The notes under the pieces are model-generated. The model saw nothing but the letters and a program-made list of their open reading frames with translations. It did no database searches and was not told the origin of the DNA. Shown piece by piece: positions 44,127-52,321 of a stretch of DNA of 64,000 nucleotides. The DNA is from Fimenecus sp045545735 (GTDB taxonomy: Bacteria; Bacillota; Clostridia; Oscillospirales; Acutalibacteraceae). The position numbers and the translations under genes were made by a program. The stretch covers positions 248,001 to 312,000 of the forward strand of contig JAZQBM010000001.1 in assembly GCA_045545735.1 (NCBI GenBank), in the 5' to 3' direction. Each line of letters opens with the position of its first letter. Positions within the stretch are counted from its first letter, which is position 1.

Positions 44127-45527
44127 TTAATTCCAATAATCAGTTTTATGCGGTAAGTCTATATTTTTTGCTTTAAAAACAGGTTCTACGCCGTCTTTAC
44201 GCTGTTTTTCATAATCCTTTAACGCTCTATATGCGTATTTACCTAAATAAAGAATAACAGGCATATTTATAATTGTCATAGCACCCATTGTTATATCAGC
44301 AATTCCCCAAAGCAAGTCAGCACTAAGACCTGCACCAAGTAAAATAACCAAAGATGCTACAACATAATAAACTCTCATAAATGTTTTACTTGGCATTTTC
44401 TTGAAGATAAAAAAGATTGCTTTATCAACATAGAATAGGTTACCAACAAGTGTTGTAAATGCAAATAAAATCATTGCAACTGTAATAAAAATTGGTCCGA
44501 ATGCACCAAGAGTACTGCTTAAAGCAGCTTGAACATAAGGTGCACCTGAAAGTTTTGCACTTGGCTCAACGCCTGAACTCATACACATAAATGCAGTTGC
44601 AGAACAGATAAGAACAGTATCAATAAATACTGAAAGCACCTGAACAAGACCTTGTTTAACGGGGTGGTTAACCTGTGCAGATGCTGATGCATTTGGTGCA
44701 GAGCCAACGCCTGCCTCATTGCTGAAAAGCCCACGCTTGATACCGAAAATTACACAAGAGCCACTAAATCCACCAAAGATTGCCTGAAAATCAAACGCTT
44801 CTGTAAAAATCGTTTTGAAAATATCAGGCAAAAGTCCTATATTCATAAACACAATTACAAGTGCAATAAGAATATAAGCAACACCCATAAACGGAACAAG
44901 TGTACTTGTAACTTTCAATATACGCTTGCCACCACCAAAAAGGCAAAAACCAACAAGTACTGCAACAATAAGACCAATAATCCAAGGGGTTATTTCTGCA
45001 TTATAAAAACCATAGCCCGAAAATGTTGACTGCAAATTGTATGAAGCAAGCATATTAAATCCAAAACCATAAGTTAAAATAATCAGAATTGAAAACGCAA
45101 TAGCAAGTGGTCTGCATTTAAGGGCATTTTCAATGTAATATGCTGGTCCGCCATAACTTCCGTCAGGACCTTTCTTCTTATAAATCTGTGCAAGTGTACT
45201 TTCAATAAACGCAGATGCACTACCAACGATTGCAATAAGCCACATCCAAAATACTGAGCCGAATCCACCAAGGCAAAGTGCAGTAGAAACGCCGATAATA
45301 TTACCGGTACCTACACGAGATGCAGTTGACACCATAAGTGCTTGGAATGAAGACACACTATTACTATCTTGTGGTTTTTCCATAACTGCACGGAACTGTT
45401 CTTTGAACAATCTGAACTGAACAAATTTTGTGCGACAAGTGAAATACAATCCACCAAGTACAAGGATTATAATCAGAATATAACTGTATAACGCGTCATT
45501 TACAGTATTTATAATTTGCTCGAACAT
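44127..45527 (-). CDS. Sodium/alanine (AGCS family) symporter
   Basis: Inner-membrane transporter for alanine or glycine with sodium. The 466-residue protein has about eleven hydrophobic helices and the AGCS signatures STASRVGTGNIIGVSTAL, GPDGSYGGPAYYIENAL, FSNEAGVGSAPNASASAQ with HPVKQGLVQ, and ASLVILLGAGLSADLLWGIAD. The start is ATG 45527, shortly after TGGGGT; an upstream ATG at 45560 lies inside the tRNA-Ser terminator and is rejected. It begins only about 15 nt after that terminator, so its transcription may depend on read-through from the tRNA-Ser promoter. Confidence 0.92.
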   Translation of the reverse strand: MFEQIINTVNDALYSYILIIILVLGGLYFTCRTKFVQFRLFKEQFRAVMEKPQDSNSVSSFQALMVSTASRVGTGNIIGVSTALCLGGFGSVFWMWLIAIVGSASAFIESTLAQIYKKKGPDGSYGGPAYYIENALKCRPLAIAFSILIILTYGFGFNMLASYNLQSTFSGYGFYNAEITPWIIGLIVAVLVGFCLFGGGKRILKVTSTLVPFMGVAYILIALVIVFMNIGLLPDIFKTIFTEAFDFQAIFGGFSGSCVIFGIKRGLFSNEAGVGSAPNASASAQVNHPVKQGLVQVLSVFIDTVLICSATAFMCMSSGVEPSAKLSGAPYVQAALSSTLGAFGPIFITVAMILFAFTTLVGNLFYVDKAIFFIFKKMPSKTFMRVYYVVASLVILLGAGLSADLLWGIADITMGAMTIINMPVILYLGKYAYRALKDYEKQRKDGVEPVFKAKNIDLPHKTDYWN

Positions 45528-45544
45528 AAAATACCCCAGTTCTA

Positions 45545-45582
45545 AAAAATAAGGACACACACTATTAAATTTAGTGGTGTCC
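45545..45582 (-). terminator. Terminator of tRNA-Ser ahead of the AGCS gene
   Basis: On the minus strand, GGACACCACTA (45582-45572) pairs with TAGTGTGTGTCC (45564-45553), leaving one bulge, and is followed by TTATTTTTT. It closes the tRNA transcript just before the symporter gene. Confidence 0.8.
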
Positions 45583-45590
45583 CAAAAAAT

Positions 45591-45683
45591 TGGCGGAGAG
45601 CAAGGGATTCGAACCCTCGAAACCGTTTTAGCAGTTTACACGATTTCCAATCGTGCTCCTTCGACCAGCTCGGACAACTCTCC
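45591..45683 (-). tRNA. tRNA-Ser(GGA)
   Basis: A 93-nt class II tRNA on the minus strand. Acceptor stem GGAGAG pairs with CTCTCC, followed by discriminator G and encoded CCA (45593-45591). The anticodon stem CACGA/TCGTG carries loop TTGGAAA (anticodon GGA, reading UCC/UCU). A long variable arm and T loop GGTTCGAATCCC are present. Confidence 0.96.
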
Positions 45684-45699
45684 GTATCAACAGTTCAAT

Positions 45700-45728
45700 A
45701 TTATATAAGAAAATCATTATAAAATCAA
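45700..45728 (-). promoter_or_regulatory. Promoter of tRNA-Ser
   Basis: On the minus strand, TTGATT (45728-45723), 17 nt, TATAAT (45705-45700), about 17 nt ahead of the mature tRNA. Confidence 0.7.
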
Positions 45729-45745
45729 GTAAAAAAATAAAAATA

Positions 45746-45769
45746 TGGGGTTATCTTGCGACAACCCCA
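45746..45769 (-). terminator. Terminator after the aconitase X genes
   Basis: On the minus strand, TGGGGTT and AACCCCA enclose a 10-nt loop and are followed by a T-rich run. The 7-bp stem is modest. Confidence 0.65.
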
Positions 45770-45775
45770 GTAAAA

Positions 45776-46216
45776 TTATTCAACTGTAACTGTTCCGTCT
45801 TCGTAAACTGTGATTTTATCACCTGTTTTTACTGTGTTAAGGAACTCTTCGCCAAGGCAGTCAACTGTTGGCATTGGAGTATCAGTCCAAACTGAACCGA
45901 TAATTGCACCTGCTGCTGCAAGTGAGTCAATATGCTCTGAGAAAAGCATACATGCAGGACATCTTTCCATAACCTTTGCACAATAAAGAACAAGACCACC
46001 TGTTGTTGAACCGATTGTCTGTGGAAGGCAAAGTGCTGTGCCTACCATTGGTTTTTCATAGATATCAGCATTGTTCTGGTCACCACATTTTGCCTGTTTA
46101 TCGCCAAACTGTAATGCACCCTGAAAAGAAGCAAGTGTATTGAAACCACCGTGTGAAACAAGCGCTGTTGCTGTTGCTGTGCCCGGAACTACGGGACGAC
46201 CTTTGAATGTTTTCAT
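45776..46216 (-). CDS. Aconitase X small (swivel, DUF126) subunit
   Basis: The 146-residue protein is the swivelling domain of the aconitase X family: MKTFKGRPVVPGTATATALVS, DQNNADIYEKPMVGTALCLPQTIGSTTGG and a hydrophobic AAAGAIIGSVWTDTPMPTVDC. Together with the large subunit it should form an Fe-S dehydratase. Known AcnX enzymes dehydrate cis-3-hydroxyproline or mevalonate-5-phosphate, and no neighbour here identifies the substrate. The start is ATG 46216; its SD GGAGG lies in the last codons of the large-subunit gene, and the gap is one base, so the two are translationally coupled. Confidence 0.88.
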   Translation of the reverse strand: MKTFKGRPVVPGTATATALVSHGGFNTLASFQGALQFGDKQAKCGDQNNADIYEKPMVGTALCLPQTIGSTTGGLVLYCAKVMERCPACMLFSEHIDSLAAAGAIIGSVWTDTPMPTVDCLGEEFLNTVKTGDKITVYEDGTVTVE

Positions 46217-46217
46217 T

Positions 46218-47498
46218 TTATTTTGCCTCCTTTGTAATAATGTCAAGAATTTCTTCGCTTGTATAATAACGAGAAGTTGTATATGTACGAAGTTTATTTG
46301 AGTTTGTGATTACAGGCATTTTCTTTGCAAGCGGGTTGTTCATATACATAAGTGGGCAAATGTAGCTAAGAACTACACCTGTAGACTGAAGTTTTACATA
46401 CAAATCTGTCTTTTTAAATTCGTCACAAACTGCAGGAGGAGCTGTAAATACTGTAGGAACTGAAACTTTGCTTCTACCGTTCTTTTTAAGTCCTTCGTAA
46501 ACATCGTTTGTCCACTCTTTAAGCTGAGCCATTGTCATATGTGGGCAACCTACGAAGCAAAGTTTTGGAGTTGCATCAGGATTTTTCCACATAACAGGAT
46601 ATGATGTCTTAACTCTTTCAAGTTCTGCGTCATCAATAACATAAACCTGTGCATTTTCAGCAACAAGAGCGTCGCCCATTTCAACTGCTTCAGGTGTAAG
46701 TCCTTCAATATGATAAAGACCAACCGCACCATTAGAAGCACAAGCTGCACCAAAGTCCTTAAGATATGCTTTTGCATCGTCATTAAGTTCGTTACCGAGC
46801 CACTCGTTCATACCTTTAACAAAAGGAACATCTTCCATAACTTTCATACCGATAGCAGAACCTAAAATCTGTGCTTCAGGTTTCTTTGAGCATTTAACTT
46901 CAACAACCCAAGTAGCTTTTCTACCTTCATCGGTAAGAAGACCAAAATCAGGAACAAAACCTGCGATTGAGCCCATCATTTCGATAAGACCTGAGTTACG
47001 ATTGCAACGAGCACCGATAACTGAGTTTGCATAAGCAACTGCACTTGATTCTGCCCAAGAAAGAATATCGCCTTTTTTTGGTGTGTTGCCTACTTCATCA
47101 AGATAGCAAGCACAAGTGTAAGCATTATCGTCAAGAAGGCCCATCTTACGAAGTTGTTCGTTATATGAATCCTGCTTTGAATACATAAACTTTTTGAATA
47201 CAAAGTTCTTTAAGAAATCTGATGGAACTGCCGGGTCAAAAGGCTTAGGGTCAACTGAAAATTTCTGTTTTGAAGTAACGCCTGCGTTAAGAAGCTGGTC
47301 CATTAAATCAAAAACGGGAGTCATCATCTTGAGACCAAAACTCGTAACAAGATGTCCCTTTTCACTTGTTACTGGAACCATTCTTTCTGCACCGAAAGTT
47401 TCGCCATACATAACAAGTGTTTTCATAACTTTAGCCATAACTTCGCCTTGTTCGCCATTGAGCATTGCCTGTTGCTCGGCTGTTAATTGCATTGCCAT
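46218..47498 (-). CDS. Aconitase X large (catalytic, DUF521) subunit
   Basis: The 426-residue protein shows the DUF521 architecture: the N-terminal LTAEQQAMLNGEQGEVMAKVM, HLVTSFGLKM, a central YLDEVGNTPKKGDILSWAESS, SAVAYANSVIGARCNRNSG, CFVGCPHMTMAQLKEW, and LSYICPLMYMNNP near the C-terminus. The Cys residues in those last three blocks are candidates for Fe-S cluster ligands. Reaction class: dehydration of a hydroxy acid such as cis-3-hydroxy-L-proline (known in bacteria) or mevalonate-5-phosphate (archaea); the genuine substrate is unknown. It is first in a two-gene operon with the swivel subunit. Confidence 0.88.
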   Translation of the reverse strand: MAMQLTAEQQAMLNGEQGEVMAKVMKTLVMYGETFGAERMVPVTSEKGHLVTSFGLKMMTPVFDLMDQLLNAGVTSKQKFSVDPKPFDPAVPSDFLKNFVFKKFMYSKQDSYNEQLRKMGLLDDNAYTCACYLDEVGNTPKKGDILSWAESSAVAYANSVIGARCNRNSGLIEMMGSIAGFVPDFGLLTDEGRKATWVVEVKCSKKPEAQILGSAIGMKVMEDVPFVKGMNEWLGNELNDDAKAYLKDFGAACASNGAVGLYHIEGLTPEAVEMGDALVAENAQVYVIDDAELERVKTSYPVMWKNPDATPKLCFVGCPHMTMAQLKEWTNDVYEGLKKNGRSKVSVPTVFTAPPAVCDEFKKTDLYVKLQSTGVVLSYICPLMYMNNPLAKKMPVITNSNKLRTYTTSRYYTSEEILDIITKEAK

Positions 47499-47599
47499 TG
47501 TTATAACACCTCTTTTATAAGATTAACAAAATTTTAACAATATAAGTTTACTCCTAATATTCCAAAGTGTCAACGAATTTTGACATTTTTGTAAAAAAA

Positions 47600-47627
47600 T
47601 AACTGCCGATTAAAAAATCGGCAGTTA
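47600..47627. terminator. Terminator after the dockerin glucosaminidase gene
   Basis: TAACTGCCGATT, loop AAAA, AATCGGCAGTTA: a perfect 12-bp stem, with seven T following on the minus strand. It lies 6 nt after the gene. Confidence 0.9.
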
Positions 47628-47632
47628 CAATT

Positions 47633-49732
47633 TTATAACGAATCTATTTCTTGACTCTTATATTTGAAAATTCTTAATGCATCAGCTAACTCTACTGCAC
47701 CATTTCCGTCAGTATCAGCAGCTTTCAACGCTGAAGTTGAAAGTGTAATTTCAGAAGATTTATACTTAAAAATCATAAGTGCATCTGCAATTGTAACATC
47801 ACCATCAGCGTCAACATCACCTTTTTTAATGTTACTTGATACAGTAACTTTACAAGTAGCAGTGCAATCGCCAACTTTTGCAGTAATTGTTGCAGTACCA
47901 GCACCAACTGCAGTAATTTTGCCATTAGAAACTGTTGCAACTTTTGTATTTGATGATGTCCAAGTTACAGTTGTATCATCAGTAGTTGTTGACGGGTTAA
48001 AGCTAACCTTAAGAGTTATAGAGTCACCATCAAACATTGAAAGTTCTGTTTTACTTAAAGAAATACTCTTTAACGGTATTTTATTTTCAATATTACGAGT
48101 AATACTTACAGTATAAGTACGCTTATCACCATTTTCAGCAGTGACAACAATATTAATAGTGTTATTGCCCTCTTTTAACGATACGTTGCCTACACCCTCA
48201 ACTTTTGCTTTAGAATTTACTGTTGTTGCAGTTATATTTACTGAAGAAACTGCTCCACCAACTTCTAAGGAATAGCCACTTGTTTTACCTGCATCGAAGT
48301 CTATATCATAATTATCTATTTTTAATGATGAAAGCCAGTTGTTAGGGCTAGCATTACTTGCTACAGGTAATTTGCAAGGTTCATCAGGCATATTTCTGTA
48401 GTATGGAATAAGAAAAGTAAAACTATTATCAAGTATTCCAAGATTAGCATAAGTCTTTTTGATTGTTTTACATTCAGAACTTGGTGCCATAACATTAGCC
48501 ATATATTGATGATACCATACTTGGTTTATAACATTAAACTTTTGGAAATACAATGTGTCTTGTTTATTGTTGATATAACCTTCACCAATCCACTTTGCAC
48601 CACCTACAATAGCTTTGTATTGAGAGTTCCATGGTAAAAGATACTTGGTTAATGTTGATTTATCAAATGTTTCATTTTTACTGTTTTTACCTGACGCATA
48701 TCTTAAGCCATTAGCAATAGGGTCATCGCCGGCAGTCGCACCAATATTATAAAAATTGTAAAAGCCCGAATAATCAGTACCATTTTTTGCTTTATATGTA
48801 CCACTTGTTGAACCAGAACCGCTATAACCTACTTCTTGTATTGTACGGGACGCAAGATGATAAGGACTGACATTAGCAATTTGCCCTGCACTTATATATG
48901 CCTGAGCATAAAGAATTGAATCGCCTGTTGAATTAAGAATTTCAACATTATCCATAAAAGAATTTTTTAATATCTTTTTAACACCATCAAGAGTTTGTGT
49001 TTTTTCGTCATAGGAAAGGGCTTCAAACATAAAAATGCTTGTTTCATTCAAAAAATTTCTTGGGTCCATATAATGTGCAATTGTTTGTTTATTTGCCTGA
49101 TACCAACCTGACTCATTTTCAGGATTATACCACACATCACTTCGCCAGTTATATGAACCTGACTGAGTTGAACGATATGATATTGGTTGCGTGTAATGAA
49201 CGACATTTCTTGCCATAGCACACTCAGCATCTTCTGTAAATAAATCTTCCCAATCAAGACCTGTATCTAAAAAAACAAATTTCCAGTTAGGATGAGTTGC
49301 AAGTAATTGCTCAATATATGGCTTATAAACTTCGGGAACATTCTCGGGCAAATTAACATCAGTTGAGATATCGTTAATATGAACATAATCTAATGAAACA
49401 TAACCTCTTAATTTTTCAGTTGAATTGCTATAACTGAATTCAATATAACACCAGTCAGGGTTGTTTATATCATCAGGACTTTTAACACTTTCATCAAGTA
49501 TTGTAAATTCGTGACCTGATGGTAACATTACATATTCACCATTATATTTTAATCGGTTACTGTTCCCGGGTGTTGTTGTAGGTGTTGTTCTGACTTTCAC
49601 ATTATAAGTTAGACCATACACAATATAACCTGTCTTGCTTATAGCACTTGCTGAAAAAAGTGCAGAAAAAGAAAACAGCATAGATATAGTTAAAACTAAT
49701 GAAACAATGCTTTTAAAAATACTGTTTTTCAT
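47633..49732 (-). CDS. Secreted glucosaminidase-like autolysin with cadherin-like, BIG2 and dockerin domains
   Basis: A 699-residue exported protein. A signal peptide (1-31) is followed by an SH3-like domain (about 36-120). A GH73/endo-beta-N-acetylglucosaminidase-type domain spans about 135-455, with candidate catalytic Glu300 in HLASRTIQEVG and a YSGFYNFYNIGA block. Then come a cadherin-like beta-sandwich (465-550), a BIG2 Ig-like domain (about 552-632), and a type I dockerin at 635-697. The dockerin has two Ca-binding repeats, DVDADGDVTIADAL and DTDGNGAVELADAL. It should cleave peptidoglycan glycan strands outside the cell; the dockerin would tether it to a cohesin-bearing scaffold. GGAAGTGAG precedes ATG 49732. 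It is monocistronic with a strong terminator. Confidence 0.88.
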   Translation of the reverse strand: MKNSIFKSIVSLVLTISMLFSFSALFSASAISKTGYIVYGLTYNVKVRTTPTTTPGNSNRLKYNGEYVMLPSGHEFTILDESVKSPDDINNPDWCYIEFSYSNSTEKLRGYVSLDYVHINDISTDVNLPENVPEVYKPYIEQLLATHPNWKFVFLDTGLDWEDLFTEDAECAMARNVVHYTQPISYRSTQSGSYNWRSDVWYNPENESGWYQANKQTIAHYMDPRNFLNETSIFMFEALSYDEKTQTLDGVKKILKNSFMDNVEILNSTGDSILYAQAYISAGQIANVSPYHLASRTIQEVGYSGSGSTSGTYKAKNGTDYSGFYNFYNIGATAGDDPIANGLRYASGKNSKNETFDKSTLTKYLLPWNSQYKAIVGGAKWIGEGYINNKQDTLYFQKFNVINQVWYHQYMANVMAPSSECKTIKKTYANLGILDNSFTFLIPYYRNMPDEPCKLPVASNASPNNWLSSLKIDNYDIDFDAGKTSGYSLEVGGAVSSVNITATTVNSKAKVEGVGNVSLKEGNNTINIVVTAENGDKRTYTVSITRNIENKIPLKSISLSKTELSMFDGDSITLKVSFNPSTTTDDTTVTWTSSNTKVATVSNGKITAVGAGTATITAKVGDCTATCKVTVSSNIKKGDVDADGDVTIADALMIFKYKSSEITLSTSALKAADTDGNGAVELADALRIFKYKSQEIDSL

Positions 49733-49809
49733 TTTCTCACTTCCTTGACAATTTATATGATTATTTTACCAAAAATACATATAATCGTCAAGATACATAT
49801 ATTACCAAC

Positions 49810-50994
49810 CTATGAAATAATGTTCTGTTTTTCCTGTTGCAGATTTTCATTAAAGTCATTCAACAAGTACTCACAAGAATAATACGAATAACCATTTGTT
49901 TTTTCATTATTGTTGATTGTTGATATTTGTCTTTTGAGAATATCTGTATTATCAATCCATTCGCTACTACCTGATTTTGCATAACTATCAACTATACCTG
50001 ATTTATAAATTGAAAGTCCTATTGCGATTTTTGTGTTGTCTGTTTTAAGATTTGACCACTCATTAAGCACCATTTCAAATGGCATTGTTTCATGCTCAAA
50101 TCCAAAATAGATTTGGGGAATAAGATAATCTGCATAACCCTTTTGTGACGCCCATAATTCAACATCAGCATAATGGGTGTTGTAATCCATATCAATATCG
50201 GCTGACGGACTAATTGAAAAAATCAAATTATTATCATAGGATTTCACGAGCGAATATATTGATGTTACAAGAGAATTTACATTTTGTCTTCGAAAATCTG
50301 CAAGTGATAAATTACCACCATTTTTTATATATTTGTTGTATATTTCTGTATCAATCATCTCACTTGTTGTAGGGTAAAAATAGTCGTCAATATGTATTCC
50401 CTCAACATTGTAATTATCTAAAATTTCTTTAATTCCGCTTAAAACATATTTTTGTACTTCAATATATGCTGGGTTATAAAAAATACTGTTTTCTGTAATT
50501 ATTAGTCTTGGGTCTTGGGGATTTTGAGCATACCACTCACCTGCTAAAGTATTTTTGTTAATTAAATCTGTTTTATTATCTTTGCGTATTCTGTAAGGGT
50601 TTATCCATGCGTGAATTTCAATATTATAATCTTGTGAACAATCTAAAAAGGATTTAAGAATGTTAAATTTAAGTTTATTATTTTCATTCATACAATATAT
50701 GCTTGGTTGATATATCTCTGATGCATAAAAGCAGTCATCAAAAGCACGACAATGCAAAAATATTGTATTTATGTTATATTTTGCAAACTCGTTAAGCATT
50801 GAATATATTTTTTCATTAAGTTGCGATTGATTATCACAATCGTCAATAAGATTTTGTATTTCATTATAGTTAATCCACACACCTATAATATTTTCAATTT
50901 TGGGGTTGACTATTTTTATATTTTCATCTTTTGTTTTTTCACAACCTGAAAATATAAATATTATAGTTAAAACTAATGCTAAAATTTTCTTCAA
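49810..50994 (-). CDS. GHL10 (DUF187) family lipoprotein
   Basis: The 394-residue protein opens with a lipoprotein signal (ALVLTIIFIFSGC, Cys at the +1 site) and continues with a family-10-like glycosyl hydrolase barrel of the YngK/DUF187 group: GVWINYNEIQNLID, INTIFLHCRAFDD, IEIHAWINPYRIR, VEGIHIDDYFYP, IFSISPSADIDMDYN and YADYLIPQIYFGFE. Members are proposed to act on peptidoglycan- or glycan-derived substrates; the actual activity is unproven. The start is TTG 50994 after AGGTGA. It lies after the autolysin gene in map order but upstream in transcription, about 77 nt apart; co-transcription is possible, though a gap of that size allows a separate promoter. Confidence 0.86.
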   Translation of the reverse strand: MKKILALVLTIIFIFSGCEKTKDENIKIVNPKIENIIGVWINYNEIQNLIDDCDNQSQLNEKIYSMLNEFAKYNINTIFLHCRAFDDCFYASEIYQPSIYCMNENNKLKFNILKSFLDCSQDYNIEIHAWINPYRIRKDNKTDLINKNTLAGEWYAQNPQDPRLIITENSIFYNPAYIEVQKYVLSGIKEILDNYNVEGIHIDDYFYPTTSEMIDTEIYNKYIKNGGNLSLADFRRQNVNSLVTSIYSLVKSYDNNLIFSISPSADIDMDYNTHYADVELWASQKGYADYLIPQIYFGFEHETMPFEMVLNEWSNLKTDNTKIAIGLSIYKSGIVDSYAKSGSSEWIDNTDILKRQISTINNNEKTNGYSYYSCEYLLNDFNENLQQEKQNIIS

Positions 50995-51022
50995 ATAATC
51001 ACCTGTTTTTTATAAAAAAGTA

Positions 51023-51067
51023 TTGACATTCAAAAAAGATATGGTATAATAACAGTAATCATTACTG
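51023..51067 (+). promoter_or_regulatory. perR promoter with a 7-1-7 Fur/PerR-type operator
   Basis: TTGACA (51023-51028), 16 nt, TATAAT (51045-51050). Immediately downstream CAGTAAT-C-ATTACTG (51053-51067) is a perfect 7-1-7 dyad, the geometry of Fur-family boxes, covering the expected transcription start. Autorepression by the Fur/PerR-type protein encoded next is the simplest reading. Confidence 0.72.
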
Positions 51068-51083
51068 ATAAGGAGTGAGAACA

Positions 51084-51464
51084 TTGGCAATTGAAAGACG
51101 AAGTAAACAACGTGAAGCAATTATTGAAAATTTACAATCGCGTTATGACCACCCTACTGCTATGGAACTTTATCTGTCAGTTCGCGAGGTTATTCCTAAT
51201 TTAAGTTTAGGTACGCTTTACAGAAATCTTTCACAACTTGAAGAATGTGGTATGGTTTTAAGAATTCCTGATGGTGCTACTGACCGATTTGACGGAAATG
51301 TTAAGCCTCACGCACATTTTAAGTGTTCTGCTTGCGGTAAAGTATATGATTTAATGTCATTCAAAAATGACACTATTACCTTCTCTGACGAGATTGTAGG
51401 TTATGTAACAAATTACAGTTTAATGGCATTTGGAATGTGCAATCACTGTAATCAATTTAATTAA
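51084..51464 (+). CDS. perR: Fur-family metalloregulator, PerR-like
   Basis: The 126-residue protein has an N-terminal winged helix (KQREAIIENLQSRYDHPTAMELYLSV...LSLGTLYRNLSQLEECGMV) and a C-terminal metal domain with HAHFKCSACGKVYDL and a second CxxC in MCNHCNQF (structural zinc). The PerR assignment over Fur or Zur rests on the downstream rubrerythrin gene. The start is TTG 51084, 8 nt after AAGGAG; the earlier GTG is too close to that SD. It is co-transcribed with the reverse rubrerythrin after a 22-nt gap and is probably autoregulated through the dyad at its promoter. Confidence 0.88.
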   Translation: MAIERRSKQREAIIENLQSRYDHPTAMELYLSVREVIPNLSLGTLYRNLSQLEECGMVLRIPDGATDRFDGNVKPHAHFKCSACGKVYDLMSFKNDTITFSDEIVGYVTNYSLMAFGMCNHCNQFN

Positions 51465-51486
51465 AATTATTTTGGAGGAAAAAACT

Positions 51487-52032
51487 ATGAAAAAATTTGT
51501 ATGCTCAGTATGTGGTTATGTTCATGAAGGAGATTCAGCACCAGAAAGATGTCCACAGTGTAAAGTACCTGCTGACAAGTTCAACGAAATCAAAGAAGAT
51601 GAAAGAACTTGGGCTGCTGAACACGTTGTAGGCGTTGCTAAAGGTGTTCGTGAAGACATTATTATGGACCTTCGTGCAAACTTTGAAGGCGAATGTTCAG
51701 AAGTTGGTATGTACCTTGCAATGGCAAGAGTTGCACACCGTGAAGGCTACCCTGAAATTGGTCTTTACTGGGAAAAGGCTGCTTATGAAGAAGCAGAACA
51801 TGCAGCTAAATTTGCAGAACTTCTTGGCGAAGTTGTAACAGACAGCACAAAGAAAAACCTTGAAATGAGAGTTGACGCTGAAAATGGTGCAACTGCAGGT
51901 AAGTTTGACCTTGCTAAACGTGCAAAAGAACTCGGTCTTGACGCTATTCATGACACAGTACACGAAATGGCTCGTGACGAGGCAAGACACGGTAAAGCAT
52001 TTGAAGGTCTTCTTCAGAGATACTTCGGTTAA
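51487..52032 (+). CDS. Reverse rubrerythrin (rubredoxin domain first)
   Basis: Peroxide and oxygen scavenger of anaerobes. Of 181 residues, the first ~38 form a rubredoxin-like domain (CSVCGYVHEGDSAPERCPQC). The rest is the four-helix diiron domain, with ligands in FEGECSEVGMYLAMARVAH, EKAAYEEAEHAAKF and HEMARDEARHGKAFEG. This order is the reverse of the rubrerythrin at 11.5 kb and matches the oxygen- and peroxide-induced reverse rubrerythrins of Clostridium. GGAGG precedes ATG 51487. It lies downstream of perR in one operon, ending at a terminator. Confidence 0.95.
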   Translation: MKKFVCSVCGYVHEGDSAPERCPQCKVPADKFNEIKEDERTWAAEHVVGVAKGVREDIIMDLRANFEGECSEVGMYLAMARVAHREGYPEIGLYWEKAAYEEAEHAAKFAELLGEVVTDSTKKNLEMRVDAENGATAGKFDLAKRAKELGLDAIHDTVHEMARDEARHGKAFEGLLQRYFG

Positions 52033-52050
52033 TCTATACTTAATATTTAA

Positions 52051-52085
52051 AAAGTTCCCAATGTTTTCATTGGGAACTTTCTTTT
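52051..52085. terminator. Terminator after reverse rubrerythrin, facing spoVM
   Basis: AAAGTTCCCAATG, loop TTTT, CATTGGGAACTTT, then CTTTT: a 13-bp perfect stem between convergent perR-rubrerythrin and the spoVM unit. Confidence 0.9.
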
Positions 52086-52164
52086 ATGTTGTCTTTTTAA
52101 TTCCAAAAAACTTTCTTAATATTCCACTTAATAACTTCGGACTTTTGACCAATACAACTTTCAT
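52084..52164 (-). CDS. spoVM: Stage V sporulation protein M (26 residues)
   Basis: Amphipathic-helix peptide that recognises the convex forespore membrane and anchors the SpoIVA coat platform. The ORF encodes 26 residues, exactly the length of Bacillus subtilis SpoVM. It keeps the pattern MKxxxxKxPKxLxGIxRxxxG with the Pro in PKLLSGILRKFFG and a basic C-terminus. AGGAGG lies 7 nt before ATG 52164. It is the last gene of the gmk-rpoZ-...-thiN-spoVM order, as in Bacillus. It follows a 48-residue membrane ORF whose stop overlaps its SD. Too short for most gene finders, but well supported by length, motif and position. Confidence 0.88.
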   Translation of the reverse strand: MKVVLVKSPKLLSGILRKFFGIKKTT

Positions 52165-52174
52165 AAAAATCCTC

Positions 52175-52321
52175 CTATGCTCTGCAAAGGGCTGTTCCAC
52201 AAATTACAAGTGCTACTGCAAGTAAAACAATTACGAATTTTTCAGGAAGAATTAATGAAATAATCAACCCAAGACCTAAAGCCACAAAAATTATTCCTTT
52301 TGCTCCTGAGTGTCTTCCCAT
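52175..52321 (-). CDS. Unrecognised 48-residue membrane protein upstream of spoVM
   Basis: I do not recognise this family. The 48 residues have a polar N-terminus (MGRHSGAKG), two hydrophobic stretches of about 17 residues (GIIFVALGLGLIISLIL and FVIVLLAVALVICGTAL) separated by PEK, and a short CRA tail, so a helical hairpin in the membrane is likely. ATG 52321 has AGGGGGT at ideal spacing. The stop codon (52175-52177) lies inside the AGGAGG that serves spoVM, so both are translated from one mRNA. The position suggests a sporulation or membrane-curvature role, by inference only. Confidence 0.7.
   Translation of the reverse strand: MGRHSGAKGIIFVALGLGLIISLILPEKFVIVLLAVALVICGTALCRA

Noticed and set aside
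45528..45590. T-box leader upstream of the AGCS symporter
   Set aside because: No stem I, specifier loop or AGGGTGGNACCGCG-like T-box sequence; the upstream element is a real tRNA-Ser with its own terminator.
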